Assembly: GCF_002080045.1 (NCBI RefSeq) | Contig: NZ_MUIN01000012.1 | Location: forward strand, 385,557-449,556 | Origin: Pseudomonas sp. Bc-h | GTDB lineage: Bacteria; Pseudomonadota; Gammaproteobacteria; Pseudomonadales; Pseudomonadaceae | Reading direction: 5' to 3' | DNA length: 64,000 nucleotides | Shown: piece by piece, positions 1 to 8,623 of the stretch | Layout of the letters: each line of letters opens with the position of its first letter | How positions within the stretch are numbered: position 1 is the stretch's first letter | The notes under the pieces: model-generated | The model's database searches: none | Told to the model about the DNA's origin: nothing | The model's input: only the letters and a program-made list of their open reading frames with translations | Made by a program: the position numbers and the translations under genes

Positions 1-1095
1 CTCACCACCAGCAGCAACATTGCCCCGCTGAAGAACCTCAAGGATCAACAGGCCAATCTGCCAACCACGCTGGTGCTGGTGATCGGCGAGTCGACCAACC
101 GCGGTCGCATGCATCTATATGGCTACCCACGGCAGACCACGCCGAACCTGGACGCCATGAAAGACCAGCTGCAGGTGTTCAACAACGTCATCACTCCGCG
201 CCCGTACACCATCGAAGCGCTGCAGCAAGTCCTGACCTTTGCCGACGAAGAGAATCCGGACCTGTACCTGAAGACGCCTTCGATCGTCAGCGTGATGAAA
301 CAGGCGGGCTACAAGACCTTCTGGATCACCAACCAGCAGACGATGACCAAGCGCAACACCATGCTCACCACGTTCTCCGAGCAGGCCGACGAGCAGGTGT
401 ATCTGAATAACAACCGCAACCAGAACGCCCGTCAGTACGACGGTGACGTGCTGGAGCCGTTCGCCAAGGCGCTGACCGACGCGGCCCCACGCAAACTGAT
501 CGTCGTGCACCTGCTCGGTACACACATGAGCTATCAGTACCGTTATCCCGAGGAGTATGCGAAGTTCAACAACCGTGACGGTGTGCCGGCGGCCATCGAT
601 GACAGCAAGCTGGAGCTGTACAACAGCTATGACAACGCCGTGCTGTACAACGACTTCGTGGTGTCGAGCCTGATCAAGGAATATGGCAAGGCCGATCCTA
701 ACGGTTTCCTGCTGTACCTCTCTGACCACGGCGAAGACGTGTACGACTCGGCGAGCCACGACGTCCTTGGGCGCAACGAAGCCAAGCCGACGATCCCGAT
801 GTACACGGTGCCGTTCATTGTCTATGCCTCACCGAAATGGCGTGAGACCCATGACTGGAGCTTCGACAGCATTCACGATCGCCCATACAGCAGCTCCAAT
901 CTGATCCACACCTGGGCACAGTTGGCTGGCTTGAGCTTCGACGAGCTGGACAGCAGCAAAAGTCTGGTCAGCCTGGACTTCAAGGAACGCCCACGCTTGA
1001 TTGGCGATCCGTATGCCGCCAAAGGCCTGAGCGACTTTGCCGTGATGGAGAAAGTCGCCAAGCAGCCACAGGTGCCTGAAGTGGCCGCCAAGTAA
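1..1095 (+). CDS. cptA: Phosphoethanolamine transferase, sulfatase-fold domain (5' end outside window)
   Basis: This is the C-terminal, catalytic part of a membrane phosphoethanolamine transferase. The frame is open from base 1, so the N-terminal membrane segments lie upstream of the window. The alkaline-phosphatase/sulfatase fold begins with IGESTNRGRMHLYGY, where the Thr/Ser after GE is the expected phospho-acceptor, and a second metal-binding motif, LSDHGEDVYD, lies around base 720. Enzymes of this group move phosphoethanolamine onto lipopolysaccharide, the CptA branch onto core heptose, and act on the periplasmic face of the inner membrane. The motif spelling and the ESTNRGRMHLYGY stretch favour CptA over EptA or EptB, but acceptor specificity cannot be proven here. 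A strong terminator follows the stop codon. Confidence 0.85.
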   Translation, partial: LTTSSNIAPLKNLKDQQANLPTTLVLVIGESTNRGRMHLYGYPRQTTPNLDAMKDQLQVFNNVITPRPYTIEALQQVLTFADEENPDLYLKTPSIVSVMKQAGYKTFWITNQQTMTKRNTMLTTFSEQADEQVYLNNNRNQNARQYDGDVLEPFAKALTDAAPRKLIVVHLLGTHMSYQYRYPEEYAKFNNRDGVPAAIDDSKLELYNSYDNAVLYNDFVVSSLIKEYGKADPNGFLLYLSDHGEDVYDSASHDVLGRNEAKPTIPMYTVPFIVYASPKWRETHDWSFDSIHDRPYSSSNLIHTWAQLAGLSFDELDSSKSLVSLDFKERPRLIGDPYAAKGLSDFAVMEKVAKQPQVPEVAAK

Positions 1096-1108
1096 TTCAT
1101 CACGCAAT

Positions 1109-1140
1109 AAAAAAGGCCTGCGCAATGCAGGCCTTTTTTT
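1109..1140 (+). terminator. Rho-independent terminator after cptA
   Basis: A perfect 7-bp stem, GGCCTGC (1115-1121) with GCAGGCC (1127-1133), has a 5-base loop. It is flanked by an A run on the left and seven T residues on the right. The A run means it can also act on the minus strand, towards which pgm is transcribed. Confidence 0.9.
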
Positions 1141-1254
1141 GTGCTCCGGATAGCCTCAAGAGGCACTGACGAGAGCGCTGATCGGGGGCATCGCCAATGG
1201 CCGTCATGCCCCACTTTTTAACCCAGCATCAACACCCGGCAGCAATGCCGAAAG

Positions 1255-2901
1255 TCACTTCGGCGCAATCGCTGCATCAACCAACACCTGCGCCTCAGCC
1301 ACCAGACGCTTGAGGTGATCTTCGCCCTTGAAGCTCTCGGCGTAGATCTTGTAGATGTCCTCGGTGCCGGAAGGACGCGCGGCGAACCAGCCGTTTTCGG
1401 TCATGACCTTCAGACCACCAATCGCCTGATCGTTGCCCGGCGCCTTACTCAGGATACTGGTGATCTTCTCACCGGCCAGCTCGGTCGAAGTGACCTGATC
1501 CGGCGACAGTTTGCTCAACAATGCCTTCTGCTCGAAGTTAGCCTTGGCCTCGACGCGGGTCGACACGGGCTCGCCCAGCTCGTCGGTCAGTGCCTTGTAC
1601 ATCTCGCTTGGGTCACGACCCTTGCGTGCACGAATCTCAGCGGCCAGCAACGCCGGAATCAGACCATCCTTGTCGGTGGTCCAGACCGAACCGTCACGGC
1701 GCAGGAACGACGCGCCGGCGCTTTCTTCACCGCCAAAGCCCAGCGAACCCTCGTACAAGCCTTCTGCGAAGAACTTGAAGCCAACCGGTACTTCGTACAG
1801 GCGACGGCCAAGGCGCTGGGTGACGCGGTCGATCATGCCGCTGCTGACCACGGTCTTGCCGACGGCTGCATCAGCGCGCCAGTCAGGGCGGTTCTGGAAC
1901 AGGTAGTCGATGGACACGGCCAGATAGTTGTTCGGCGCCAGCAGGCCCCCGGTCGGCGTGACGATACCGTGGCGGTCGTGGTCCGGATCGCAGGCGAATG
2001 CCACCTGGAAACGGTCTTTCAGACCGATCAGGCCCTGCATCGCGAAATTGGACGACGGATCCATGCGGATCTTGCCGTCCCAGTCGACGCTCATGAAGCG
2101 GAACGTCGGGTCGACGAATTTGTTCACCACTTCCAGGTTCAAGCCGTAATGCTCACCGATGGCCGACCAGTAACGCACACCCGCCCCGCCCAGCGGATCG
2201 ACGCCCAGACGCAGGCTGGCGCCACGGATGGCGTCCATGTCGATCACGTTTTTCAGGTCGGCCACGTAGGTGTTGATGTAGTCATGACGATGGGTAGTGT
2301 CGGCGCGCAGCGCCTTTTCCAGACTCATGCGTGTGACGCCGACGATCTTCTCGGCGAGCAGTTCGTTGGCCTTGTTCTCGATCCACTTGGTGATGTGCGA
2401 ATCGGCCGGGCCGCCATTGGTAGGGTTGTACTTGAAGCCTCCACTTTCCGGCGGGTTGTGCGACGGCGTGATGACGATGCCGTCCGCCAGGCCCGATGTA
2501 CGGCCTTTGTTGTAGCAGATGATGGCGTGCGAAACGGCCGGGGTCGGCGTGTATTCGTCACCTTCGGAAATCATAACGTTGACGCCGTTTGCGGCCAGCA
2601 CTTCCAGCGCCGAAGCGGCGGCAGGCGTGGACAACGCATGGGTGTCGGCGCCCAGGAACAGCGGGCCGTCGATGCCGTTGGCCTGACGGTACAGGCAGAT
2701 GGCCTGACTGATCGCCAGCACATGCCATTCGTTGAAGCTCAGATCGAACGAGCTGCCACGGTGGCCGGAAGTACCGAAGGAAACCCGCTGGGTGGCGACC
2801 GAAGCGTCCGGTTGGCCGGTGTAATACGCCGTCACCAGACGAGGAAGATCGACCAGCAATTCTGCAGGCGCCAGTTTGCCCGCGAATGGACTGATACTCA
2901 T
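1255..2901 (-). CDS. pgm: Phosphoglucomutase (alpha-D-glucose-specific)
   Basis: The enzyme interconverts glucose 1-phosphate and glucose 6-phosphate in the cytoplasm, feeding glycogen/trehalose and envelope sugar synthesis. The 548-residue length and N-terminus ([12 protein letters not shown] near residues 41-51) are typical of the bacterial Pgm group. The phosphoserine loop TPSHNP puts the catalytic Ser at about residue 147. The metal-binding loop reads DPDHDRHG, the sugar-binding loop GEESAG, and the C-terminal phosphate-binding loop RPSGTED. The ATG start is preceded by a GGAGG-like ribosome binding site. It lies downstream of the helicase gene on the same strand, with a 152-bp gap that probably holds its own promoter. 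A trehalose synthase gene lies 22 kb away; no physical linkage to it is implied. Confidence 0.95.
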   Translation of the reverse strand: MSISPFAGKLAPAELLVDLPRLVTAYYTGQPDASVATQRVSFGTSGHRGSSFDLSFNEWHVLAISQAICLYRQANGIDGPLFLGADTHALSTPAAASALEVLAANGVNVMISEGDEYTPTPAVSHAIICYNKGRTSGLADGIVITPSHNPPESGGFKYNPTNGGPADSHITKWIENKANELLAEKIVGVTRMSLEKALRADTTHRHDYINTYVADLKNVIDMDAIRGASLRLGVDPLGGAGVRYWSAIGEHYGLNLEVVNKFVDPTFRFMSVDWDGKIRMDPSSNFAMQGLIGLKDRFQVAFACDPDHDRHGIVTPTGGLLAPNNYLAVSIDYLFQNRPDWRADAAVGKTVVSSGMIDRVTQRLGRRLYEVPVGFKFFAEGLYEGSLGFGGEESAGASFLRRDGSVWTTDKDGLIPALLAAEIRARKGRDPSEMYKALTDELGEPVSTRVEAKANFEQKALLSKLSPDQVTSTELAGEKITSILSKAPGNDQAIGGLKVMTENGWFAARPSGTEDIYKIYAESFKGEDHLKRLVAEAQVLVDAAIAPK

Positions 2902-3053
2902 GCGAAACCTCCGTGGATGGAAAACCGTGATTTAGTAAAAATTCGAGTCCGGCGAAACGTAAAAAATGTTTGCTGCGCGGCAGTTTACTGGCAGTTGGAC
3001 CGCCCTGCTCGGCTATCGATCCGTAAACCGTTGAGACAATTAGCAGACCTGCG

Positions 3054-5393
3054 TCAGAGTTGCCACCACGCAGGCAACAACTGTTGAATCTTGCGTTCGG
3101 CGAAACGGTCGTCGATCAGCATCACCACGCCACGGTCGTCCTGCCCGCGAATCACCCGGCCTGCCGCCTGCACCACTTTCTGCATCCCGGGGTACAGATA
3201 GGTGTAGTCGTAACCGGCGCCGAACAACAGGCTCATGCGCTGTTTAAGTTGCTCGTTGACCGGGTTGATCTGGGCAAGGCCGAGTGTGGCGATGAACGCG
3301 CCGACCAAACGGGCGCCGGGCAAATCGATGCCTTCGCCGAAGGCGCCGCCCAATACCGCAAAACCGATGCCCTGGCTCTCGGGGGTGAACCGATCCAGAA
3401 ACGCCTGACGGTCGGCTTCCGCCATGCCGCGAGACTGCTGCCACATCGGGATCTGCGGGTGGGTCGCGGCCATCAACTCGGCGACCTGTTGCAGGTAGTC
3501 GAAGCTGCTGAAGAACGCCAGGTAGTTGCCCGGCCGCGCCTGAAACTGTTCGGCCAGCAACTGGACGATGGGCGCCAACGACGCCTGACGGTGGGTGTAG
3601 CGCGTCGAGATGCGGCTGACAATGTGCACGTCCAGTTGCGAGCGCTGGAATGGCGACTCGACATCGACCCATGCGGTGTTGTCCGGCAAGCCCAGCAGAT
3701 CGCGATAGTAATGACGCGGGTTGAGGGTCGCGGAAAACAGCACGGTGCTGCGTGCGGCGGTCAATCTTGGACGAACGAAACCGGCGGGCACCACATTACG
3801 CAGGGTCAGCCTCGACAGGGCTTTTTTGCCCACGTCACGCTTGCTGATATCGAACAGGTAATGCGCGTCGAACAGCTCGGCAATGCGCCCGAACTGAATG
3901 GCTTCGAAGTAGTAGCTCTGCAGCTCGCCATTGGCCGCCTGCGGATGATCGTTGAAATAATCGCCGAACGCCGCGACGCACAGGTTGAGGCTGGCGAGGA
4001 ACTTCGCGGGCGTCCCGGCATAGGCCTTGTACGGAGCCAGTTGATCCTTGTGCAGCGCATTCCATTCGCGGTTCAGCCTTTGCAACGACTTTTTGATCGG
4101 CTCCGGCGCAGTCAGGCGCACCTGATTCATGGCGTGCTGATCCAGGCTTGCGCTGTACATCTGCCGAGCGCGCTCGACCATGTTGTGCGCCTCGTCCACC
4201 AGCACCGCCACGCGCCACTGGTTGAACTGGCAGAGCCCGAACAGCAGCGCACTGAGGTCGAAGTAATAGTTGTAGTCGGCGATCACCACGTCCGACCAGC
4301 GCGCCAGTTCCTGGCTCAGGTAGTACGGACAGACCAGATGACGCAAGGCGACCTCGCGCAGCCCCGCCTGATCCAGCCACGGGTCAACCAACGCTTCGCT
4401 GCGCGCTGCGGGCAGGCGGTCATAAAAGCCTTTGGCCAGCGGACAGGAATCGCCATTGCAGGCGTTGGTCGGGTATTCGCAGGCTTTGTCCCGCGCCACC
4501 AGCTCCAGCACTCGCAGCTTGAGTTCGGGGGCACTGTCGCCGATCACGCTCAAGGCATCCAGCGCCAGTTTGCGGCCCGGAGTCTTGGCGGTGAGGAAGA
4601 ACACCTTGTCCAGTTTCTGACTCGGCGCAGCCTTGAGCATGGGGAACACGGTGCCGATGGTCTTGCCGATACCGGTGGGCGCCTGGGCCATCAGGCAACG
4701 CCCGGTACTGACGGCCTTGTACACCGATTCGGCGAGCACCCGCTGACCGCTGCGAAATTCGGCGTGAGGGAACTTGAGTTCGGTCAGGGACTGATTGCGC
4801 GCCTGAACGTGGGCCATCTCCTGCCTTGCCCAGTGCAGAAAGATCCCGCACTGCGCCTCATAGAACGCCTTGAGATGCGCTGCCGAAAAGCGTTCGCGAA
4901 TCAGCGTCTCGTGCTCGTTGACGATGTTGAAATACACCAGCGCGACGTTCACCTCCGGCAGGTGCAGTTGCTGGCAGATCAGCCAGCCATAAACCTTGGC
5001 CTGAGCCCAGTGCAGTTGCCGATGGTTGTCCGGCATGGCATCGAGGTCGCCGCGGTAGGTTTTCACTTCTTCAAGTTGGTTGAGTGCGCTGTCATAACCG
5101 TCCGCCCTGCCGCGCACAGTGAGCTCTTGGAACGTGCCGGACAGCGCGACTTCGGATTGATATTCCGGCCCCCGCCGAGCCGCCACCGTGCGATGCCCGG
5201 CGATGCCTTCCTGGGCGCTGGGCGACGGGGTGAAACGCAGATCCAGATCGCCGACCTTGGCAGTGAATTCGCACATGGCCCGCACCGCAATCGAATAACC
5301 CGCGACCGGATCCACGGCAGGCAAGTCTGGCGCGTGCGGCAGCTCGGCGGTAACAGCGTCGGAAACGGATTCGATTGGAAGAATGGAGGTCAC
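3054..5393 (-). CDS. XPD/DinG-type ATP-dependent helicase with N-terminal PD-(D/E)XK nuclease-like domain
   Basis: This 779-residue protein joins two modules. Residues about 35-200 carry a PD-(D/E)XK pattern: Asp98 in GRADGYD and the E-V-K triad at Glu109-Lys111. The rest is a superfamily 2 helicase of the XPD/Rad3 group. It has Walker A APTGIGKT at about 238-245, three cysteines in CEYPTNACNGDSC plus a fourth in HLVCPYY that match the 4Fe-4S site of XPD and DinG, VDEAHN as Walker B, and motif VI QAAGRVIRG. The predicted role is unwinding and processing damaged or branched DNA. The start is GTG at 5393 without a strong Shine-Dalgarno, so the exact N-terminus is uncertain. A LexA-like sequence lies 29 bp upstream. 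Confidence 0.88.
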   Translation of the reverse strand: MTSILPIESVSDAVTAELPHAPDLPAVDPVAGYSIAVRAMCEFTAKVGDLDLRFTPSPSAQEGIAGHRTVAARRGPEYQSEVALSGTFQELTVRGRADGYDSALNQLEEVKTYRGDLDAMPDNHRQLHWAQAKVYGWLICQQLHLPEVNVALVYFNIVNEHETLIRERFSAAHLKAFYEAQCGIFLHWARQEMAHVQARNQSLTELKFPHAEFRSGQRVLAESVYKAVSTGRCLMAQAPTGIGKTIGTVFPMLKAAPSQKLDKVFFLTAKTPGRKLALDALSVIGDSAPELKLRVLELVARDKACEYPTNACNGDSCPLAKGFYDRLPAARSEALVDPWLDQAGLREVALRHLVCPYYLSQELARWSDVVIADYNYYFDLSALLFGLCQFNQWRVAVLVDEAHNMVERARQMYSASLDQHAMNQVRLTAPEPIKKSLQRLNREWNALHKDQLAPYKAYAGTPAKFLASLNLCVAAFGDYFNDHPQAANGELQSYYFEAIQFGRIAELFDAHYLFDISKRDVGKKALSRLTLRNVVPAGFVRPRLTAARSTVLFSATLNPRHYYRDLLGLPDNTAWVDVESPFQRSQLDVHIVSRISTRYTHRQASLAPIVQLLAEQFQARPGNYLAFFSSFDYLQQVAELMAATHPQIPMWQQSRGMAEADRQAFLDRFTPESQGIGFAVLGGAFGEGIDLPGARLVGAFIATLGLAQINPVNEQLKQRMSLLFGAGYDYTYLYPGMQKVVQAAGRVIRGQDDRGVVMLIDDRFAERKIQQLLPAWWQL

Positions 5394-5421
5394 TGGAGCA
5401 ACTGGCCGGAGCGTCGTGGTA

Positions 5422-5437
5422 CTGGACGGACATACAG
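5422..5437 (-). promoter_or_regulatory. Candidate LexA (SOS) box upstream of the helicase gene
   Basis: Read towards the helicase, the sequence is CTGTATGTCCGTCCAG. It has the CTG-N10-CAG frame of a LexA box with one excellent half (CTGTATG) and one weak half. It sits 29 bp upstream of the proposed GTG start, where it could cover the promoter. DinG-type helicases are LexA-regulated in E. coli, which makes the site plausible, but the weak half-site keeps confidence low. Confidence 0.4.
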
Positions 5438-5489
5438 ATAACAGCTGAGTCCGAGCCTTGCAAACGAAAAGGGATCGGCGGGTGCATCC

Positions 5490-5554
5490 GTAGCAGTCCG
5501 GTTTGCCGGCGGTGGCAAGTTCAAGAACGCCACCGCCGGCAAACCGGACCGCTA
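5490..5554. repeat. REPIN (family A), inverted pair of REP sequences
   Basis: Two REP copies face each other: GTAGCAGTCCGGTTTGCCGG with GGTGGC, then the reverse complement with GCCACCGCCGGC, ending GGACCGCTAC. The pair would fold as a near-perfect 27-bp hairpin with a short loop. It is the best-preserved copy of a family also found at 16969, 19272, 37018, 39358 and 54731. It lies between the GMC dehydrogenase gene end and the helicase gene start. Confidence 0.85.
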
Positions 5555-5586
5555 CACGCCTACAGCAAACGATCTCCCCTGATGTT

Positions 5587-7155
5587 TCAGATCGCCTTGG
5601 TCTTCAATGCATCGGCAATGAAATCCGCTTGGCGGATGGCCAGGGTGACGATGGTCAGCGTCGGATTCTCCCCCGCGCTGGTGGTGAACTGGCTGCCATC
5701 GGAAATGAACAGAGTAGGGATTTCATGGCTCTGTCCGTGTTTGTTGCACACGCCGTCCTGAGCTTTTTCGCTCATGCGGCAGGTGCCCAGATTGTGGGTC
5801 GATGGATACGGCGGCACACGGAATGTTTTCACTGCTCCCACCGAGGAATACAGCGCCTCCCCTTGCTTGAACGCATGCTCGCGCATGGCGAGGTCATTGG
5901 GGTGATCGTCGTAATGCACGTTGGGTACCGGCAGGCCGAAGCGGTCCTTGACGCTGTCGTTGAGGGTCACCCGGTTGCTCTCTTGAGGCATGTCCTCGCC
6001 GACGATCCACATCCCGGCCATCTTGCTGTACTGCTCCATGACATCGGTGAATTCCCGGCCCCACGCGCCAGGGTTGAAAAACGCTGCGAGAAACGACGGG
6101 CCAAGGGAGATGGTTTCCATCTCATAGCCGCCGACAAAACCACGATCCGGCTTGTGGTGAATCTCGTCGCTGATGATCCCGGCCATGATCGTGCCGCGAT
6201 AGAAATGCACCTCCTCAGTGAACGAGGCAAACACGCTACCGGTGGTGTGACGCATGTAATGCTTGCCGACCATGCCCGAGCCGTTAGCCAGGCCGTGGGG
6301 GAACTGGCTGCTGGAAGAATTAAGCAACAGACGCGGGGTTTCGATGGAATTGCCCGCGACCGCGACCACCCGTGCCTTCTGTTTGCGCTCCATGCCTTGG
6401 GCATCGAAATACACCACTGCGTTGACCCTGCCTTTGTCGTCGTGCTCGATCTTCGCGACGTGGCACTGGGTGCGCAACTCCAGCTTGCCAGTGGCTTCGG
6501 CGGCTGGAATTTCGGTGTACAGCGTCGACCACTTCGCGCCCATCTTGCAGCCCTGGAAACAGAAGCCCAGTTGCTGACACCCGGCACGGTCGCCACGGGG
6601 TTTGCTGTTGATCGCCATGTGCCCGGTGGAGCATTCCTTGTAGCCCATTTTCTGCGCGCCGTTGTACAGCACTTTGAAGTTGTTGTTCCCAGGCAGGCCA
6701 TCGATATCGTTGGTGCGGGTCACGCCCATTTTGTCTTCGGCACGGGCGTAATACGGTTCCATTTCCGCCAGCGTGATCGGCCAGTTCAACAGGTTGGCCC
6801 CCTGAACCTGACCGTAGGTGTCGAGCGCGCGGAACTCATGCTCCTGAAAACGCAGGCTGGCCCCGGCCCAGTGAGTCGTGGTGCCGCCGACGGTCTTGCA
6901 GATCCAGGCCGGCAGATTGGGAAAGTCCTTGGCCACGCGCCACGACCCCGATGTCGTGCGTGTGTCGCCCCAGGACAATTGCGAGAACGACGGCCATTCA
7001 TCATTGATAAAAGTCCCCGTCGACTGCCGCGCGCCCGCTTCCAGCACCACCACCGGCACGCCCTTCTGGCACAGCTCGTTGGCCAGCGTGCCCCCGCCTG
7101 CGCCGGAGCCGATGATCACCACCACTGAATCGTCGTCGAAGTTATAAGTCGTCAT
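5587..7155 (-). CDS. GMC-family FAD-dependent oxidoreductase (gluconate/sorbitol dehydrogenase large subunit type)
   Basis: The 522-residue protein opens with the dinucleotide-binding fold VVIIGSGAGGGTLANEL followed by VVLEAG, the FAD site of GMC enzymes. Its C-terminal part has THNLGTCRMS and GENPTLTIVTLAIR, the usual GMC active-site and FAD-closing region. It carries no signal peptide. It starts 12 bp after the stop of the Tat-signal small subunit, and in this family the large subunit is carried out through the Tat system together with that partner. ATG at 7155 is chosen because AGGAG precedes it; a longer frame to 7215 would overlap the upstream gene. The predicted role is periplasmic oxidation of a sugar or polyol; the substrate is unknown. 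The usual multi-heme cytochrome c subunit gene is not adjacent. Confidence 0.88.
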   Translation of the reverse strand: MTTYNFDDDSVVVIIGSGAGGGTLANELCQKGVPVVVLEAGARQSTGTFINDEWPSFSQLSWGDTRTTSGSWRVAKDFPNLPAWICKTVGGTTTHWAGASLRFQEHEFRALDTYGQVQGANLLNWPITLAEMEPYYARAEDKMGVTRTNDIDGLPGNNNFKVLYNGAQKMGYKECSTGHMAINSKPRGDRAGCQQLGFCFQGCKMGAKWSTLYTEIPAAEATGKLELRTQCHVAKIEHDDKGRVNAVVYFDAQGMERKQKARVVAVAGNSIETPRLLLNSSSSQFPHGLANGSGMVGKHYMRHTTGSVFASFTEEVHFYRGTIMAGIISDEIHHKPDRGFVGGYEMETISLGPSFLAAFFNPGAWGREFTDVMEQYSKMAGMWIVGEDMPQESNRVTLNDSVKDRFGLPVPNVHYDDHPNDLAMREHAFKQGEALYSSVGAVKTFRVPPYPSTHNLGTCRMSEKAQDGVCNKHGQSHEIPTLFISDGSQFTTSAGENPTLTIVTLAIRQADFIADALKTKAI

Positions 7156-7166
7156 GGTTGCGCTCC

Positions 7167-7727
7167 TCAGGCAGGGACAGTCGGGCTGGCATCGACAGGC
7201 GGGTTCGGCAACCATTTCAGGTCGTTGAAACCGCGATGGATGTAACCGCCTTTGGGGAAGGACGCACCTTCATAGCCGAAATGCTTGTACGCCAGTTCGT
7301 TGCTGTACAGGCTGTTCACCGACACCCCGCGCACCAGCACGAAAAACGGGTCGTTCTGCACTTCCTTGAGCAGGCCGACCTGTTTGTCTTCGGGGAGCTT
7401 GCTCCAGTCGCCACCAGCGCGCTGGTCGAGATCGGCGAGGCCTTTTTTCAAGGTGTCGGCAATGCCAGGGTCCTGGGAGGCTTTTTCATCGAGGGCTTTG
7501 ACGGAGAACGCGTAGACCGCGTCTTCCATGGTGTCATGGGGGAAAATCCGGCGAATGACCAACAACAATCTGCTGCCGGTGTTGCTGTCCAGCGTGTTCA
7601 TCTCCAGCGCCCAGCTCCGGCTTGGAGCAAGCAGTGCAATGGGGCCGGAACCAAACAGCAGGGTTCCAAGGAGCAGTCCGCCACTTCCTTGCAAAAAGCG
7701 GCGACGATCGAGCTTCAGGTCTCTCAT
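7167..7727 (-). CDS. Gluconate 2-dehydrogenase subunit 3-like protein with Tat signal
   Basis: This 186-residue protein is the small (gamma) subunit of a membrane-linked FAD dehydrogenase. The N-terminus carries a twin-arginine signal, DRRRFLQGSGG, followed by a hydrophobic stretch. The body contains the segment IRRIFPHD typical of the gluconate 2-dehydrogenase subunit 3 family. Its known role is to chaperone and export the GMC large subunit, which is encoded 12 bp downstream. ATG at 7727 is preceded by AAGGAC at good spacing. Just upstream of that site, an A-rich run resembling a Crc/Hfq target (7737-7752) suggests carbon catabolite control. Confidence 0.85.
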   Translation of the reverse strand: MRDLKLDRRRFLQGSGGLLLGTLLFGSGPIALLAPSRSWALEMNTLDSNTGSRLLLVIRRIFPHDTMEDAVYAFSVKALDEKASQDPGIADTLKKGLADLDQRAGGDWSKLPEDKQVGLLKEVQNDPFFVLVRGVSVNSLYSNELAYKHFGYEGASFPKGGYIHRGFNDLKWLPNPPVDASPTVPA

Positions 7728-7736
7728 GGCTTTTGT

Positions 7737-7752
7737 CCTTGTTATTTTTTTT
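7737..7752 (-). promoter_or_regulatory. A-rich Crc/Hfq-type motif overlapping the ribosome binding site of the subunit 3 gene
   Basis: In the mRNA sense the sequence is AAAAAAAATAACAAGG, running straight into the Shine-Dalgarno AAGGAC. It fits the repeated A-A-N pattern bound by Hfq/Crc on Pseudomonas catabolic mRNAs. The assignment is inference from pattern and position. Confidence 0.5.
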
Positions 7753-7851
7753 GTCGGTGCAATCAAGCTGAATGGATAGTAGTAGGGCTGTTTGAGGAAA
7801 GGTAATAGCGGTCTACTACGTGGTTATAAGCGGTCGATCGGGCGATGCGAG

Positions 7852-7947
7852 CCCTGTGGATCAGTCGGAGGCCACGACGGCCGCTAACGGGTTCTGTCTG
7901 ACACACCGCCATCGCTGCCGTCGTGACCTCCGACTGATCCCACAGGG
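7852..7947. repeat. Long-hairpin repeat (family B), copy 1
   Basis: The outer arms CCCTGTGG and CCACAGGG enclose matching inner arms: ATCAGTCGGAGG pairs with CCTCCGACTGAT, and CACGACGG with CCGTCGTG. The centre carries GTCTGACACACCGC. The same layout and centre recur at 20508-20621, so this is a mobile or amplified palindromic element distinct from the family A REPINs. Confidence 0.8.
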
Positions 7948-8044
7948 TTATTTGCGGCATCTGAGAGTTCGTAGTAATCCGGTATTACCCGCCCCGCTCC
8001 CGTGCTTCCTACACTGGCGGACCACCCACAACGAGCAGCCTGCC

Positions 8045-8572
8045 ATGTCCTTCGTCAGCGAAACTCAACCCGGTGTGTGCCTCGCGCCCGATGCCGTCAC
8101 CCAGGATTACGTGTTCAACCACACGATGTTGCGGGTCAAGGATCCCGAGCGTTCGCTGGATTTCTACACGCGGGTGCTAGGCATGCGACTGTTGCGCAAG
8201 GTGGACTTTGCCGAGGCGAAGTTCTCGCTGCTGTTTCTGGCGATGACCCGGGGCAGCGAGGTGCCGGACGATGCATCGGCGCGCATGAGCCACACCTTCG
8301 GGCGCGAATCGGTGTTGGAGCTAACCCACAACTGGGGCACCGAGAGCGATGATTCGCAATACCACAACGGCAACAAGGACCCTCGCGGCTTCGGCCATAT
8401 CTGTTTTTCGGTGCCGGATATCGAAGCGGCCTGCCAGCGCTTCGAGTCGCTGGGCGTGCCGTTCGTCAAACGACTGGACAAGGGCATGAAGCACGTGGCG
8501 TTCATCAGTGACCCGGACGAATACTGGATCGAGATCGTGCAGGCTGATTTGTTGGGCAATCTGGGCCAATAA
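8045..8572 (+). CDS. gloA: Lactoylglutathione lyase (glyoxalase I), long zinc-type
   Basis: The enzyme converts the hemithioacetal of methylglyoxal and glutathione into S-lactoylglutathione in the cytoplasm. The 175-residue protein has the four expected metal ligands: His in FNHTMLRVKD, Glu in SVLELTHNWG, His in GFGHICFSV and Glu in YWIEIVQ. It is longer than the 130-residue nickel-type GloA and carries the extra loop with HTFGRESVLELTHNWGTE, the layout of the zinc-dependent, eukaryote-like form (GloA3 of P. aeruginosa). ATG at 8045 is chosen because homologues begin at that point; the frame is open further upstream through the repeat. A bidirectional-looking terminator follows. Confidence 0.93.
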   Translation: MSFVSETQPGVCLAPDAVTQDYVFNHTMLRVKDPERSLDFYTRVLGMRLLRKVDFAEAKFSLLFLAMTRGSEVPDDASARMSHTFGRESVLELTHNWGTESDDSQYHNGNKDPRGFGHICFSVPDIEAACQRFESLGVPFVKRLDKGMKHVAFISDPDEYWIEIVQADLLGNLGQ

Positions 8573-8584
8573 CGCTGACAAGAC

Positions 8585-8612
8585 AGCCGCCCTGCCCTGG
8601 GCGGCTTCTGTT
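8585..8612. terminator. Hairpin terminator between convergent gloA and serine hydrolase
   Basis: An 8-bp perfect stem, AGCCGCCC (8585-8592) with GGGCGGCT (8599-8606), has a 6-base loop and is followed by TCTGTTT. The T tract is broken, so termination may be moderate. It sits exactly between two convergent genes. Confidence 0.65.
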
Positions 8613-8623
8613 TGCTTGAACGC

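Larger units (their letters stand above)
7728..8044. other. Intergenic region between the divergent GMC operon and gloA
   Basis: The 317-bp space contains the leader of the GMC operon at its left edge and a 96-bp long-hairpin repeat (7852-7947). A short stretch before gloA presumably holds its promoter. No convincing small gene was found: the open frames across the hairpin are composed of the repeat itself. Confidence 0.7.

Noticed and set aside
1315-3087. 590-codon plus-strand frame opposite pgm
   Set aside because: Antisense shadow of phosphoglucomutase.
3060-5441. 793-codon plus-strand frame opposite the helicase gene
   Set aside because: Shadow of a GC-rich gene; no recognisable protein family, while the minus strand carries all helicase motifs.
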